A stretch of 64,000 nt of DNA from C-114 sp963719285. Lineage in GTDB: Bacteria; Chloroflexota; Limnocylindria; Limnocylindrales; CSP1-4. Shown here piece by piece: positions 52,632 to 61,392 of this stretch (the first letter of the stretch is position 1; each line of letters opens with the position of its first letter). The notes beneath the pieces are model-generated. The model was given only the letters and a program-made list of their open reading frames with translations. It made no database searches and was not told the DNA's origin. The DNA lies in assembly GCA_963719285.1 (NCBI GenBank), contig CAVRBO010000004.1, forward strand, positions 310,001 through 374,000, in the 5' to 3' direction. A program made the translations under genes and the position numbers.

Positions 52632-54068
52632 TCAGGACCCGAACAGCTCCCGGAGGAGGGTCAGGTAGGTATCCTTCGCGGTCGGCGTCTCGAGGCTGCT
52701 GTTGTGCCAAAGGAGCGACAGATCGCCGCCGTGGCGACGGGTCCGGCGGGCCATGTCGGCGACGGTCGCCAGGCGGTCGGGGAGCGCCGTGGACATCCGC
52801 TGGAGGAGCGTGACGTCCATGACGTGGAGCGGCCGGACCCGCAGCGCGAGCGGCGCCCCGGCCACGATGTCCCACGCCGGGAAGCTGCGCGCGGTCCCGG
52901 CCCGATACCCCACGGCGTCCGCGAAGCCGAGCGATTCGTCCTCAGTGAGGCCGGCCTCGGCCTGCAGGCGCCAGGTGTCGCCGGCCCGGAACCGCAGGAA
53001 GTGCTGGCGGATGGCGCGGCGCAGGACGCCCGGCGGGAGGTCGGCGCCGGCCCGCTCCAGGAGTGCCCACTCGGCCCGGAGACGCTCCACGTCGTCGAAG
53101 CTGTTGTAGCTCCCGTGGAGTCCGATGTGGTGACCGCGCCGGCCGATCTCGGCGATCAGCCGCCGGGCCCACGGCCGGTCGATCCGGTATCGCGATCCGT
53201 CGGGCACCTCGGTCTCGCGGGTGAGGAAGAAGAACGTGCTCTTGACGCCCCTTGCCTCGCTCGCGGTCATCAGGAAATCGAAGACGGTGTACGGGTCGAG
53301 CGGCCCGACGCCGCTCGGCGTCGGCAGGAACGAGGCGGCCCGTCGTAACGCGAGGCGCGGGTCGCGCCGGTGGATCGCATCCCCGGCGACGACCCGCAGG
53401 GCGTGGGTGCCACGCCAGTGCGCCCGCGATGACGGGTGATCGACGTCGTGGCTCACGATCGCCCGTCCCGGACCGCCAGCCTCGAGCGCTAGGCCCGACC
53501 AGGCGCGCTCGATGAGGCCCCGGAAGGCGGTCAGGTACATGTCCAGGACCGGCCATTCAAGCCAGCCGGTCCGTCCGAGGACCGACGCGCCTGCCGGCGA
53601 CCGGTCGCGGTCGTCCCGTGCGGCGCCGTCGACCGCCTCCTCGTACCGGCTGAGCAGGAAGAAGACGCTCGCGACGAGGTCGAGCCGGAACTCGAACCGG
53701 TCGCCGTCCACGGCCACGAGGCCGTCGCCCGCCGGCGGGACGGCGAACAGGAGCGGCAGCATGCCGTCGAAGCCCGCCCAGGCCGGCGCGTCGATCGACG
53801 CCAGCGCGGCGCCCGGGAGGCTGTCCGGCGAGAGCCACGCGGTGGCCGGGCCCAGCAGCGTCTCGGGCAGCACGATCACGGGCCCCCTGTCGCGACCGGC
53901 GAGCCGGATCCGGGTCTCAGCCAGGGCCGGGTCGATGTGGACGGTGTGGCCGACGCCGAGCCACTCCCCGAACAGGACGCCCAGGGCGTACGCCCGCTCC
54001 GGCCCGCGACCGGCGGGCGTCTCGACGAGGAACTCCGCCGGGCGCGCGGAGGTGGGCGCGGTGGCCAT
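52632..54068 (-). CDS. Polysaccharide-deacetylase-like (NodB-fold) protein
   Basis: 478 residues. The C-terminal ~290 residues are the NodB-like domain: AIVSHDVDHPSSRAHWRG (Asp and metal ligands, about 222-239), KSTFFFLTRETE, and HHIGLHGSYNSFDDVERL with the second histidine. The N-terminal ~200 residues (YALGVLFGEWLGVGH, FEFRLDLVASVFFLLSRYEE) match the domain that commonly precedes this type in polysaccharide loci. Could deacetylate the polymer or be a non-catalytic relative. Four bases upstream lies the stop of the next minus-strand gene set. Confidence 0.86.
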   Translation of the reverse strand: MATAPTSARPAEFLVETPAGRGPERAYALGVLFGEWLGVGHTVHIDPALAETRIRLAGRDRGPVIVLPETLLGPATAWLSPDSLPGAALASIDAPAWAGFDGMLPLLFAVPPAGDGLVAVDGDRFEFRLDLVASVFFLLSRYEEAVDGAARDDRDRSPAGASVLGRTGWLEWPVLDMYLTAFRGLIERAWSGLALEAGGPGRAIVSHDVDHPSSRAHWRGTHALRVVAGDAIHRRDPRLALRRAASFLPTPSGVGPLDPYTVFDFLMTASEARGVKSTFFFLTRETEVPDGSRYRIDRPWARRLIAEIGRRGHHIGLHGSYNSFDDVERLRAEWALLERAGADLPPGVLRRAIRQHFLRFRAGDTWRLQAEAGLTEDESLGFADAVGYRAGTARSFPAWDIVAGAPLALRVRPLHVMDVTLLQRMSTALPDRLATVADMARRTRRHGGDLSLLWHNSSLETPTAKDTYLTLLRELFGS

Positions 54069-54072
54069 CCCG

Positions 54073-55203
54073 TCAGCCCCGCTCGGTCCGGGCTCCCTGG
54101 ACGGAGGCGTAGATCTCCTCCCAGCGGTCGGCGACCTTCTCGAGATCGAACCCAGCCCGGACGTTCGCCTGGAGCGCCTTGCCGATCGCCGCTCGCTCCT
54201 CGGGCGTCTTGTCCAGCATCGCCGTCATCGCCGCGGCGATCGAGTCCACCGTCGGCTCGCACAGGATCGCGCCGAGGTCGGCCCGCGCGATGTCGCGGTT
54301 GCCGCCGACGTCCGTGGATACGATCGGGAGCGCCTGGGCGGCCGCCTCGAGCAGGACCATCGGCAGGCCCTCCCAGTGCGAGGCCATCACGAACGCGTCG
54401 GAGCTCGCGAGGAGTGCCGCGACGTCGTGCCGTTCACCGAGCTGGTAGACGACATCGCCGAGGCCCCGGTCCGCCACGACCTGCGCGACGTGGGTCTCCT
54501 CGACCCCGTAACCCACGATCGCGAGACGGATCTCCGGGTGCGTCCGGCGAACCACGTCGAACGCCTCGACGAGCATCGCGTGGCCCTTCTCCGGCACGAG
54601 CCGGCCGACACAGATCCACACGAATCCGTCGGGACCGCCGAGCTCCCGCCGGGTCGCCGCTCGGGTCTCGGCGGTCACGTCCTCGTCGGCGAGGTCGATC
54701 CCGTTGGGGACCGTGATGATCCGCCCCCGCCCGACCGCCTTGATCCGCTCGTAGCGCTCGGAGATGACGCTCGAGACGGCCGTCGTCTGGCTCGACGCCC
54801 GATCCGTGAGGCGGTAGGCGATCTCGCGCCAGTGCGCCCCTTCGTTGACGTTGTGGGCGGTCCCGACGACCGGCACCGACCAATCGAACACCCGCCCCGC
54901 CCGGGCCAGCAGGTTGGCGTGGACCATGTGGCTGTGGATGACGTCCGGGCGCCACTTGCGCACGAACCGGACGTACCTCATGAACCCTCGCGGCGTGGGC
55001 CGGGCGCGTTGCATGTCGAGGCTCACGACCTCGGCGCCGGCCGCCAGCAGCTCCTCGACGTGGGCCCACGGCTCGGTCATCGACACGACCGCGACCGCCC
55101 AGCCGCGGCGCCGGAAGCGTACGGTGAGGTCGACGATCTGCCGCTCCGCTCCGCCCCTGCCGAGCGACGTGATGAGCAGGAGCAGTCGGCGCTCCCTAGC
55201 CAT
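54073..55203 (-). CDS. Glycosyltransferase family 4
   Basis: 376 residues, GT-B. Features are LLITSLGRGGAERQIVDL, VIHSHMVHANLLARAGR, TVPNGIDLADEDV, WICVGRLVPEKGHAMLVEAF, and the donor site FVMASHWEGLPMVLLEAAAQ with E-x7-E and ALPIVSTDVGG. Adds one sugar of the repeat unit on the cytoplasmic face. Start ATG 55203 lies inside the end of the Wzy gene (8-bp overlap), so it is translationally linked to it. Confidence 0.93.
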   Translation of the reverse strand: MARERRLLLLITSLGRGGAERQIVDLTVRFRRRGWAVAVVSMTEPWAHVEELLAAGAEVVSLDMQRARPTPRGFMRYVRFVRKWRPDVIHSHMVHANLLARAGRVFDWSVPVVGTAHNVNEGAHWREIAYRLTDRASSQTTAVSSVISERYERIKAVGRGRIITVPNGIDLADEDVTAETRAATRRELGGPDGFVWICVGRLVPEKGHAMLVEAFDVVRRTHPEIRLAIVGYGVEETHVAQVVADRGLGDVVYQLGERHDVAALLASSDAFVMASHWEGLPMVLLEAAAQALPIVSTDVGGNRDIARADLGAILCEPTVDSIAAAMTAMLDKTPEERAAIGKALQANVRAGFDLEKVADRWEEIYASVQGARTERG

Positions 55204-56554
55204 GGGCGACGGCCTGTCGTCCGGCGAGCGCCTGCTCCGGAACGGCGGCGCGCCCCCGGATCAGGGGGAACCGGGCGACCGCGAAGGCCGAGCACAGCCA
55301 GAATTCCACGTTCGAGGCCAAGCTGCCGCTGAACAACGTGAACAGCCCGGTCGCGACGACGAGCGCCATGAGGATCGGCGAGCCGGCCGCCCCGCGGACC
55401 GCGAAGGCCACCCACGGCACCACGAGGAGGATCCCGAGGACGCCCAGCTCGGCCGCGATCTCGAACACGAGGTTGTGGGGATACGTGTCGAAACCGGTCG
55501 CCGCGAAGCCGCCGAGCCCGACACCCAGGAACGGGTGGCTCCAGAACAGGCGCCCGGATTCGCCGATGTACGACGCCCTCGACGTGACGTCCGGCTCGGC
55601 CAGGAAGCTCGTCAGGATCGACGAGACCCGGTCGAAGAACCCGAGGCCGGCCACGATGCCGAGGGCCGTGGTGATCCCGATCCCGGCCCAGGCGAGCTGG
55701 ATCCGCCGGTCGTGCCGATCGAACGTCCGGAGCTTCTCCGCGCCGCCTGCGCACATCCCGAGCACGAACCCGATCGCCGGACCACGCGACACGGGGAGGA
55801 TGCCGGCGTACACGACGAGCGGGACGAGGAGCAGCTTCCAGCCGCGCGGGATCGGGGCGAACAGGATGACGATCGCGCCGATGAACAGGGCGCGTGACTC
55901 CCAGATGGGATTCGCCCCGAACAGCGAGATCCGGCCCGGGTACGTGGGCGAGTCGGTCCCGAACGCCAGCATCGCCATGGCGGTCAGGACCCCGGCGACG
56001 ACGACCGGCCGCCAGTCGATGGACGACGTGGCCGGGGCGAGCACGAGGATGAACGCGGCGGGGATGAGACCCGCGAGGATCCAGACGCTGAGCTTGTCCG
56101 AGCCGAAGGCCGCGTCCGGCGACCAAGACAGCGACGCGGCCGCGAACGCGAGCAGCAGGAGCAGCGGCGCGAGCAGGGCGAGCCGCGGCCTGGCCTCGCG
56201 ATGGAGCGCGAACGCCGCCACCGTGAACGGCAGGAACCCGCCCACGATCGCGGCGACGACCGACACGCCGATCTTGAACGAGAGGAGCAGGGTCCCGATG
56301 GGCCCCACGAGGAAGATCGCTGCGACGAGCACCCACGAGGCGTTGAGGATCAATCCGAACCGGCTCATCGCGAGGGCGACCACGATGACGATCGCGATCC
56401 CGAGCAGCATGAGCTGGAGCGAGAAGGACGGCAGCGCGGCGACGAGCACCCCGATCCCCCCGGTCGTGAGCAGGAGGGCGAGCGCCAGGCGGCTCAGCCC
56501 GATCGAGGGTCGCCCGAACGACGGCCGGCGGACCGTCGCCCTAACCGTGGACAA
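55196..56554 (-). CDS. O-antigen ligase/Wzy-type polymerase
   Basis: 452 residues with about 11 or 12 membrane helices and a periplasmic loop near residues 315-360 (YIGESGRLFWSHPFLGVGLG, TGFDTYPHNLVFEIAAELG), where the conserved G-x-G and PHN motif of WaaL/Wzy-C proteins sits. Expected to polymerise repeat units delivered by Wzx. Overlaps the GT genes on both sides (14 bp and 8 bp), giving a compact GT-Wzy-GT unit. Confidence 0.9.
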   Translation of the reverse strand: MSTVRATVRRPSFGRPSIGLSRLALALLLTTGGIGVLVAALPSFSLQLMLLGIAIVIVVALAMSRFGLILNASWVLVAAIFLVGPIGTLLLSFKIGVSVVAAIVGGFLPFTVAAFALHREARPRLALLAPLLLLLAFAAASLSWSPDAAFGSDKLSVWILAGLIPAAFILVLAPATSSIDWRPVVVAGVLTAMAMLAFGTDSPTYPGRISLFGANPIWESRALFIGAIVILFAPIPRGWKLLLVPLVVYAGILPVSRGPAIGFVLGMCAGGAEKLRTFDRHDRRIQLAWAGIGITTALGIVAGLGFFDRVSSILTSFLAEPDVTSRASYIGESGRLFWSHPFLGVGLGGFAATGFDTYPHNLVFEIAAELGVLGILLVVPWVAFAVRGAAGSPILMALVVATGLFTLFSGSLASNVEFWLCSAFAVARFPLIRGRAAVPEQALAGRQAVAHG

Positions 56555-57617
56555 GCTCGTCGAACAGCGCCAGGCGCTGCGCCTCCTTGACCGCGACGTC
56601 GATGTGGGCGACGTCCGGACGCGGGACCCGGACGCCGCGCGAGCGGGTCACGAAGTCGTCGATGGCGTCCAGGGCGTCGATCACGTTGGTCTCCGTGTTG
56701 TCGATCCGCAGGGTGTATCGGCCGAGCGCGTCGGCATCGGGATCCGCGTACCCGTACAGGATGGGCAATCCTACCGCTAGATACTCGCGCACCTTGAGCG
56801 GGCACGCCTCGGTCATCGACTTGCGATGGAGGGCCAGGGTGCCGACTCCGATATCGGCCGTCGCGAGGACCTCGACCACCTGGGCCCGATCCAGCGGACC
56901 GTGCCATGCGACGTTGGCCGGCGCCGGACCGCCGATCAGCGCCGTGTCCGCGTCGAGGCCCATGATGTCGAACCGCCAGGCGGGCCGCCGCGCGGCCAGC
57001 TCCACGAGCTTGTCGACGCCGTGCCATGGCTGGTCCGCCGTCCCGACGAAGGCGAGCCTCGGCGCCGGTCCCTCGACGGCGGGAGGGCTCGGGTAGGCCG
57101 ACAGCTCGATCCCGTTCGTGACCACGCGATGGACGGCCCTGAACCCGGCGAAGCTCGGCTTCGCGCTCAGCTCCGAGGTGACGAAGACGAACCCCCGGGC
57201 CCGTCCGAGGAGCAGCCCTCGGGTGAGCCGGTTGTAGGTCGAACGGACGCGTGAGCCGAGCGCCGACTCGGCCTCGTCGTCAGTGTTCAGTTCGACGACC
57301 AGCGGCACGCGCCGCGGGAACCGCAGCATCGGCGGGTAGAAGAGGTCCCAGCGCAGGTACACGAGGCTCGGGCGGAAGGCCCGCACGCTCTCGACCAGCC
57401 TGGCCATGGCCTTGATCCGCGAGAACGGGCTGTCGTAGCGGCGGACGACGACTTTCGTGCCGAGCCGCTCGGACCACGGGTCGTCGCGATCGCGCGTCGC
57501 GATGTACAGCCGGACCTCGTGGCCGGCGGCGGTCCACCGGTCGACCTGGCCGGCGACCTTGTGGAGCACGCCGGACCGGCGGGCGGCGTTGACGTGGGCG
57601 AAGTAGGCGATGCGCAT
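56541..57617 (-). CDS. Glycosyltransferase (GT-B, family 4-like)
   Basis: 358 residues. N-terminus MRIAYFAHVNAARRSGVLHK, then KVAGQVDRWTAAGHEVRLYI, VYLRWDLFYPPMLRFPRRVP, VTNGIELSAYPSPP, RLAFVGTADQPWHGVDKLVE, and a divergent donor site KSMTEACPLKVREYLAVGLP. More diverged from typical GT4 than the two others in this locus. First gene of the GT-Wzy-GT-deacetylase run on the minus strand. Confidence 0.88.
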   Translation of the reverse strand: MRIAYFAHVNAARRSGVLHKVAGQVDRWTAAGHEVRLYIATRDRDDPWSERLGTKVVVRRYDSPFSRIKAMARLVESVRAFRPSLVYLRWDLFYPPMLRFPRRVPLVVELNTDDEAESALGSRVRSTYNRLTRGLLLGRARGFVFVTSELSAKPSFAGFRAVHRVVTNGIELSAYPSPPAVEGPAPRLAFVGTADQPWHGVDKLVELAARRPAWRFDIMGLDADTALIGGPAPANVAWHGPLDRAQVVEVLATADIGVGTLALHRKSMTEACPLKVREYLAVGLPILYGYADPDADALGRYTLRIDNTETNVIDALDAIDDFVTRSRGVRVPRPDVAHIDVAVKEAQRLALFDELVHG

Positions 57618-57686
57618 GGCGAGCCCGAACCTTACCCGACGGGTGCCCCCGGACGTGCCCGGTGGGCCGCACGACCGGTGCGCCGG

Positions 57687-57723
57687 TTCACCGGAAGTAG
57701 AACCGATTCACCGGAAGTAGAAC
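57687..57723 (-). repeat. 20-bp tandem duplication of a gene's 3' end
   Basis: TTCACCGGAAGTAGAAC occurs at 57687-57703 and 57707-57723, offset 20 bp. The right copy is the true end (stop and last codons) of the surface-protein gene at 57708; the left copy duplicates the coding end FYFR-stop just past the stop, in another frame. Confidence 0.8.
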
Positions 57724-58808
57724 TGGAGGTCGGTCGGACTCTTGTCGAACAGGTCGGTCCAGCGCGAGCCGTCCGGCGAGCCCTGGGCGGTGCCCTCGCG
57801 GAAGGCGAACGACTCCAGCCCCACGTCCGTGCCCTCGCGGATCGGCGCCGCCGTGTAGGTGCTCGATGGCGCGGTCGTGAGCACCAGGTCGTAGGTCGTT
57901 CCGGCCGCCAGGGTCATGGTTGGGAACGTCACCGACGCCCAGACCGAGCCACCGTTGTCGCCACCGGCGGCCGAGGCCGGGATTTCGGTGGCGGCGACCT
58001 CGCCCGACGCGAGGACCGTGTCGCCCTGGCGGATCGAGATGACGAGAGGGTCGGAGCCGGAGGAGCGCCGGACCCGGACCGCGGCCGAGCTCACGATCCG
58101 GCCGTTGCCCACGACCGTGAAGTGCTCGCGCACGGACGCGGCGCCCGAGACGGTCCCGAAGTACTCGGTCATGTTCTGGACGTAGGCCACACCGTCGTGG
58201 CCGCCGTCGGCATAGGTGATGTCCATGTCGGCGGTGAAGTTGTCCTGGACCTGCCAATGGCCCGGGGTCGCATACAGGACCGCGTAGTCCGCGTCCGCCA
58301 GCCCGGGCTGGCGGGGCACCAGGGTGGGGCCGTAGACGAACAGTTCGTTCACGCTGATGTAGTTCGCCTCGGGATCGGCGTCGGTGTTCTCGAAGACCAC
58401 GTAGTAGAGCTTGCCCTTGGTCACAGGGACCGGCGCGGGCAGTTGCAGGACGTCGAACTTCGCCCACGCCTGGGAGGGGTTGCCCGGCGTGTAGTCCACC
58501 GAGCCGAGGACGGTTCCGGACGGCACGCCGTCGGCGTCGGCCTGGATCGTGATCCTGATCGTCCCGCCCGTGCCGCCGGAGTAGACCGAGCCGCCCCGCT
58601 GGGCGAACCGGACGCTCAGGATCATCGAGCTCGTGCTCGCCCGGAAGCGGTGGGCGAGCCGCGCCCCGTCCGTCCAGCCGACCTGAAGGTTCGCCTTGGT
58701 GTCCACGTTCAGGGCGGTGCCGTAGATGCCCTTGACGGCTGGTCCGGGCGTCGCGGTGGGCGTGGGTGCCGGCAGGCTCAGGTGAGGCCGGCTCGCGACG
58801 TAGTACAC
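57708..58808 (-). CDS. Surface protein A of the QFYFR-tail family; N-terminus unresolved
   Basis: At least 366 residues. Two beta modules: module 1 (GIYGTALNVDTKANLQVGWT to about residue 175) and module 2 (about 180-366) with SAAGGDNGGSVWASVTF, APIREGTDVGLESFAFREG and the final SPTDLQFYFR at the stop. GTG 58808 is the first standard start, but the frame stays open upstream and encodes a basic stretch plus a membrane helix (LWLALAALATVVVVGGGIG) that proteins of this kind need. No ATG, GTG or TTG precedes it: ATT 58898 or CTG 58913 would have to serve, or a base is missing. The family is paralogous to the next three genes; function unknown. Confidence 0.8.
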   Translation of the reverse strand: MYYVASRPHLSLPAPTPTATPGPAVKGIYGTALNVDTKANLQVGWTDGARLAHRFRASTSSMILSVRFAQRGGSVYSGGTGGTIRITIQADADGVPSGTVLGSVDYTPGNPSQAWAKFDVLQLPAPVPVTKGKLYYVVFENTDADPEANYISVNELFVYGPTLVPRQPGLADADYAVLYATPGHWQVQDNFTADMDITYADGGHDGVAYVQNMTEYFGTVSGAASVREHFTVVGNGRIVSSAAVRVRRSSGSDPLVISIRQGDTVLASGEVAATEIPASAAGGDNGGSVWASVTFPTMTLAAGTTYDLVLTTAPSSTYTAAPIREGTDVGLESFAFREGTAQGSPDGSRWTDLFDKSPTDLQFYFR

Positions 58809-58980
58809 CCCGATCCCGCCGCCGACGACGACGACGGTCGCGAGGGCGGCCAGCGCCAGCCAGAGGCGCAGTCTGCGGGCCCTGCCGGGCGGTCCAATGG
58901 GTGATGCTTCCAGGATATGTCCTGCCAGTCCGAGGTCGGCCCGGCGCGCGGATGCGCGTCACGGCCGGCCGCTGGTTCCG

Positions 58981-59001
58981 CGTCGCGCAGGCTGCGCGAC
59001 G
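58981..59001. repeat. 9-bp-arm hairpin upstream of surface protein A
   Basis: CGTCGCGCA-GGC-TGCGCGACG (58981-59001), a perfect inverted repeat in the region between the two surface-protein genes. Could be part of the leader of protein A or a protein-binding site. The remaining bases of this gap show no clear promoter. Confidence 0.5.
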
Positions 59002-59071
59002 GACGGCTCGGTCAAGAGGATAGCGTGGCGACGCCGCGAACCCGCGGACGCCCGTCGCGGTCCGGGCATGG

Positions 59072-59101
59072 AACGAGGCCGGGCGTCGGCCCGGCCTCGT
59101 T
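59072..59101 (-). terminator. 12-bp perfect hairpin after surface protein B
   Basis: AACGAGGCCGGG (59072-59083), six-base loop, CCCGGCCTCGTT (59090-59101), 22 bases past the stop of the gene ending at 59123. Very stable GC stem without a U-run; probable terminator for the minus-strand gene. Confidence 0.7.
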
Positions 59102-59122
59102 CGTTCCGCGCTGCGCGGGCGG

Positions 59123-61072
59123 CTACTTCAGGTAGAACTGCAGGTCGAGCTGCGCCCACTGGTAGAGGGCCGCCCAGGACGAACCGTTGGTCGTCCGCTG
59201 GGCCTGTCCATCGCCGAAGACGAACGACCGGAAGCCGACGTCCGTGCCCTCCCGGATGGGAGTCGCCGTGTACGTCGTCCCACTCGCCGTCGAGAGTCGG
59301 ATGCTGTAGGTGGAACCCTTGGCCAGGGTATGGGTCTTGCCGAAGGATGCCCTGACCCAGACCTGGCCGCCGTTGTCGCCGCCGGGGGAGGTGGCCGGCA
59401 CCGAGCTCGCCGGGATGCTCACCGAGTCGATGAGCGCCCCGGAACTGGACTCGAGCCGGATGATGAGCGGGCTCGAACCGCTCGACCGGCGCATCCGGAC
59501 CGCGACGCTCGAGATCTTGCGACTGCTGCCGCTGACCTTGAACCGCTCCCGGACCATGTGGGTCGAGCCGGAGATGGTGCCGTAGTAGTCGATCTGGGCG
59601 GCCACGTAGCCGTCGCCATCGTGGACCCCGTTGGAGTACCCGACGTCCATGTCGGCGGTGTACTTGCCCATGACCGCCCACGACCCGCCTCCGTTGGCGA
59701 GCACGGCGTAGTTCGTGTCGGTCCAGCGAGGCTGGCGCGGCGAGAGCACGCTGCCGTAGACGAACGTCTCGTTGACCGAGATGAAGTTCGACCGGGGCGA
59801 CGAGCTGGTGTTCTGGAACACGATGTAGTAGAGGTGCCCGGCCGTGAGCCTGGCCGGCTTCGAGAACGTGACCCGGTCGAAGGTGTTGATCCCGGAACTG
59901 CCCGGGGTGTACGACGCCGACGTCAGGATCGTGCCTGACGGCCGCCCGTGGCCGTCGTCCGGCCTGACGCTGATGCGCATCGTGCCGCCGTTGCCGCCCG
60001 AGTAGCCGGCTCCACGTCGCTGTGCGAAGCGGACGCTCACGACATTGGACGTGGTGCTCGCCCGGAACCGGTGCGCGACCATGTTGTTGGCCGAGCTCGT
60101 GTCCGTGCCACCGACCTGGATCTGCGCCTTCGTGTCGGCGTTGATCCCGGTCCCGTAGAGGCCGGACGTACCGCCACTGGCGGCGACCGGCGGCGCGGCT
60201 GGCGGCGGTGGCGTGGCCACCGGGATCCCGAGCCGGACCTCGGCGGTCGACGTGCTCGTCGGATGGCCCGCGATGGAACGATAGAAACCGGAGCTGGACG
60301 ACTTCGTATCGGTCCGGCCGACCCAGCTGTGACCGCGGGTCGAGCTGAACGTCTTCACGTGGTCGTAGTTGCCCGAGGCGTTCCGCCACATCCGGTCGAC
60401 TGACATGTTCTTCGTGAACACGCCCCGGATGTACGTGAGCGGGTAGTGGAACTGGTCCGCGATCACGGCTCCCGCGCCCGCGTAGAGGAACCCCGCGGCG
60501 TAGTTCGAGATCCGCTTCCGGGCGACCGTGAGTGACGGAGCCGACTGGCCCGGCTCACTCCCGCCCGAGGCGTACGCGGCCCGGGACAGGACGACCACGG
60601 CGTGGGCGGACAGGTTGACTGTCCGGATGTACTTCTCGCCGTAGAACTTGATGGCCGTGCTGCCATGATTCTCGCGTGGATTGAGCCCGAGACCGTCCTC
60701 GCTCACCTGGTTGAGCTTGGAGCTGTAAGGGGACGGGAATCCGCGACCGCGGCCGATGTACACGACCAGCGATGCGCCTTCCATGGCGGCCTTGACCTTG
60801 GTCCAAGTGGCCCGCGGCGAGAAGACCGTGACGACATTCGATGTGTAGCGCCGGGCCTCGGTCGCGGCGGCGCGACCCCAGCTCAGGTTGGTCGAGGTCT
60901 GGGTACCGGCGGGGCCGACGATGATCGCGACTTTCGGCGCGACGGCGGCGGCGGCGGGGGCCGCGACCGCGAATTGGAGGCCCATCAGCGCGAGCGTGAT
61001 GATCGCGCCGGCGATGAGCGGCCGGACGGGACGACGGGACGCCCTCTGGGCGCCGTTGGCGGTGGACCGCAA
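59123..61072 (-). CDS. Surface protein B: unknown caspase-like N-terminal region plus QFYLK-tail modules
   Basis: 649 residues from TTG 61072, which has GAGGAG six bases upstream and leads straight into a signal peptide (RPLIAGAIITLALMGLQF, cleavage near APAAAA). Residues ~45-300 form a separate domain: PKVAIIVGPAGTQTSTNLSW, SLVVYIGRGRGFPSPYSSKL, AHAVVVLSRAAYASGGSEPG, NYAAGFLYAGAGAVIADQF. Alternating hydrophobic strands with G-rich turns look like a caspase/CHAT-type alpha-beta fold, but I see no sure catalytic pair. From ~325 follow the two beta modules of the family (GLYGTGINADTKAQIQVGGT, GGDNGGQVWVRASFG), ending AQLDLQFYLK. Secreted; function unknown. Confidence 0.82.
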   Translation of the reverse strand: MRSTANGAQRASRRPVRPLIAGAIITLALMGLQFAVAAPAAAAVAPKVAIIVGPAGTQTSTNLSWGRAAATEARRYTSNVVTVFSPRATWTKVKAAMEGASLVVYIGRGRGFPSPYSSKLNQVSEDGLGLNPRENHGSTAIKFYGEKYIRTVNLSAHAVVVLSRAAYASGGSEPGQSAPSLTVARKRISNYAAGFLYAGAGAVIADQFHYPLTYIRGVFTKNMSVDRMWRNASGNYDHVKTFSSTRGHSWVGRTDTKSSSSGFYRSIAGHPTSTSTAEVRLGIPVATPPPPAAPPVAASGGTSGLYGTGINADTKAQIQVGGTDTSSANNMVAHRFRASTTSNVVSVRFAQRRGAGYSGGNGGTMRISVRPDDGHGRPSGTILTSASYTPGSSGINTFDRVTFSKPARLTAGHLYYIVFQNTSSSPRSNFISVNETFVYGSVLSPRQPRWTDTNYAVLANGGGSWAVMGKYTADMDVGYSNGVHDGDGYVAAQIDYYGTISGSTHMVRERFKVSGSSRKISSVAVRMRRSSGSSPLIIRLESSSGALIDSVSIPASSVPATSPGGDNGGQVWVRASFGKTHTLAKGSTYSIRLSTASGTTYTATPIREGTDVGFRSFVFGDGQAQRTTNGSSWAALYQWAQLDLQFYLK

Positions 61073-61392
61073 TAGATTCTCCTCTCCACCAGAACACCGC
61101 ACGGCATGCGGCGACGGAGTCATGGGCCGCGCCAGCGACAAGATGGACGCAGGTAGGCGTAAGGCGGTGAGGTGCGATCGCACCCGACCACCTGCGGCGG
61201 CGCGGCATGTCTGCGGACGGACCTGCACACGGGGACGCCAGGCCGACCGTTGGACGCGATCCGGACTGAGCTGGCCACGTCGGTGAGCGACTGGCCCGTT
61301 CCCGGGATGTCCCGGCTCCCGGAGGATCACGGTGCCCTAGAGCAACGTCGGGATTATGGCGCATCCCGCCGGATCGCGTCGCGCCCCGGCGA
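61073..61392 (-). other. Long leader/intergenic region upstream of surface protein B
   Basis: 320 bp without a gene. A perfect 14-bp palindrome GGTGCGATCGCACC lies at 61171-61184 and a -10-like CATAAT on the minus strand near 61355. If that is the promoter, the leader would be about 270 nt. I looked for the c-di-GMP-I blocks found upstream of protein C and did not find them here. Confidence 0.45.
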
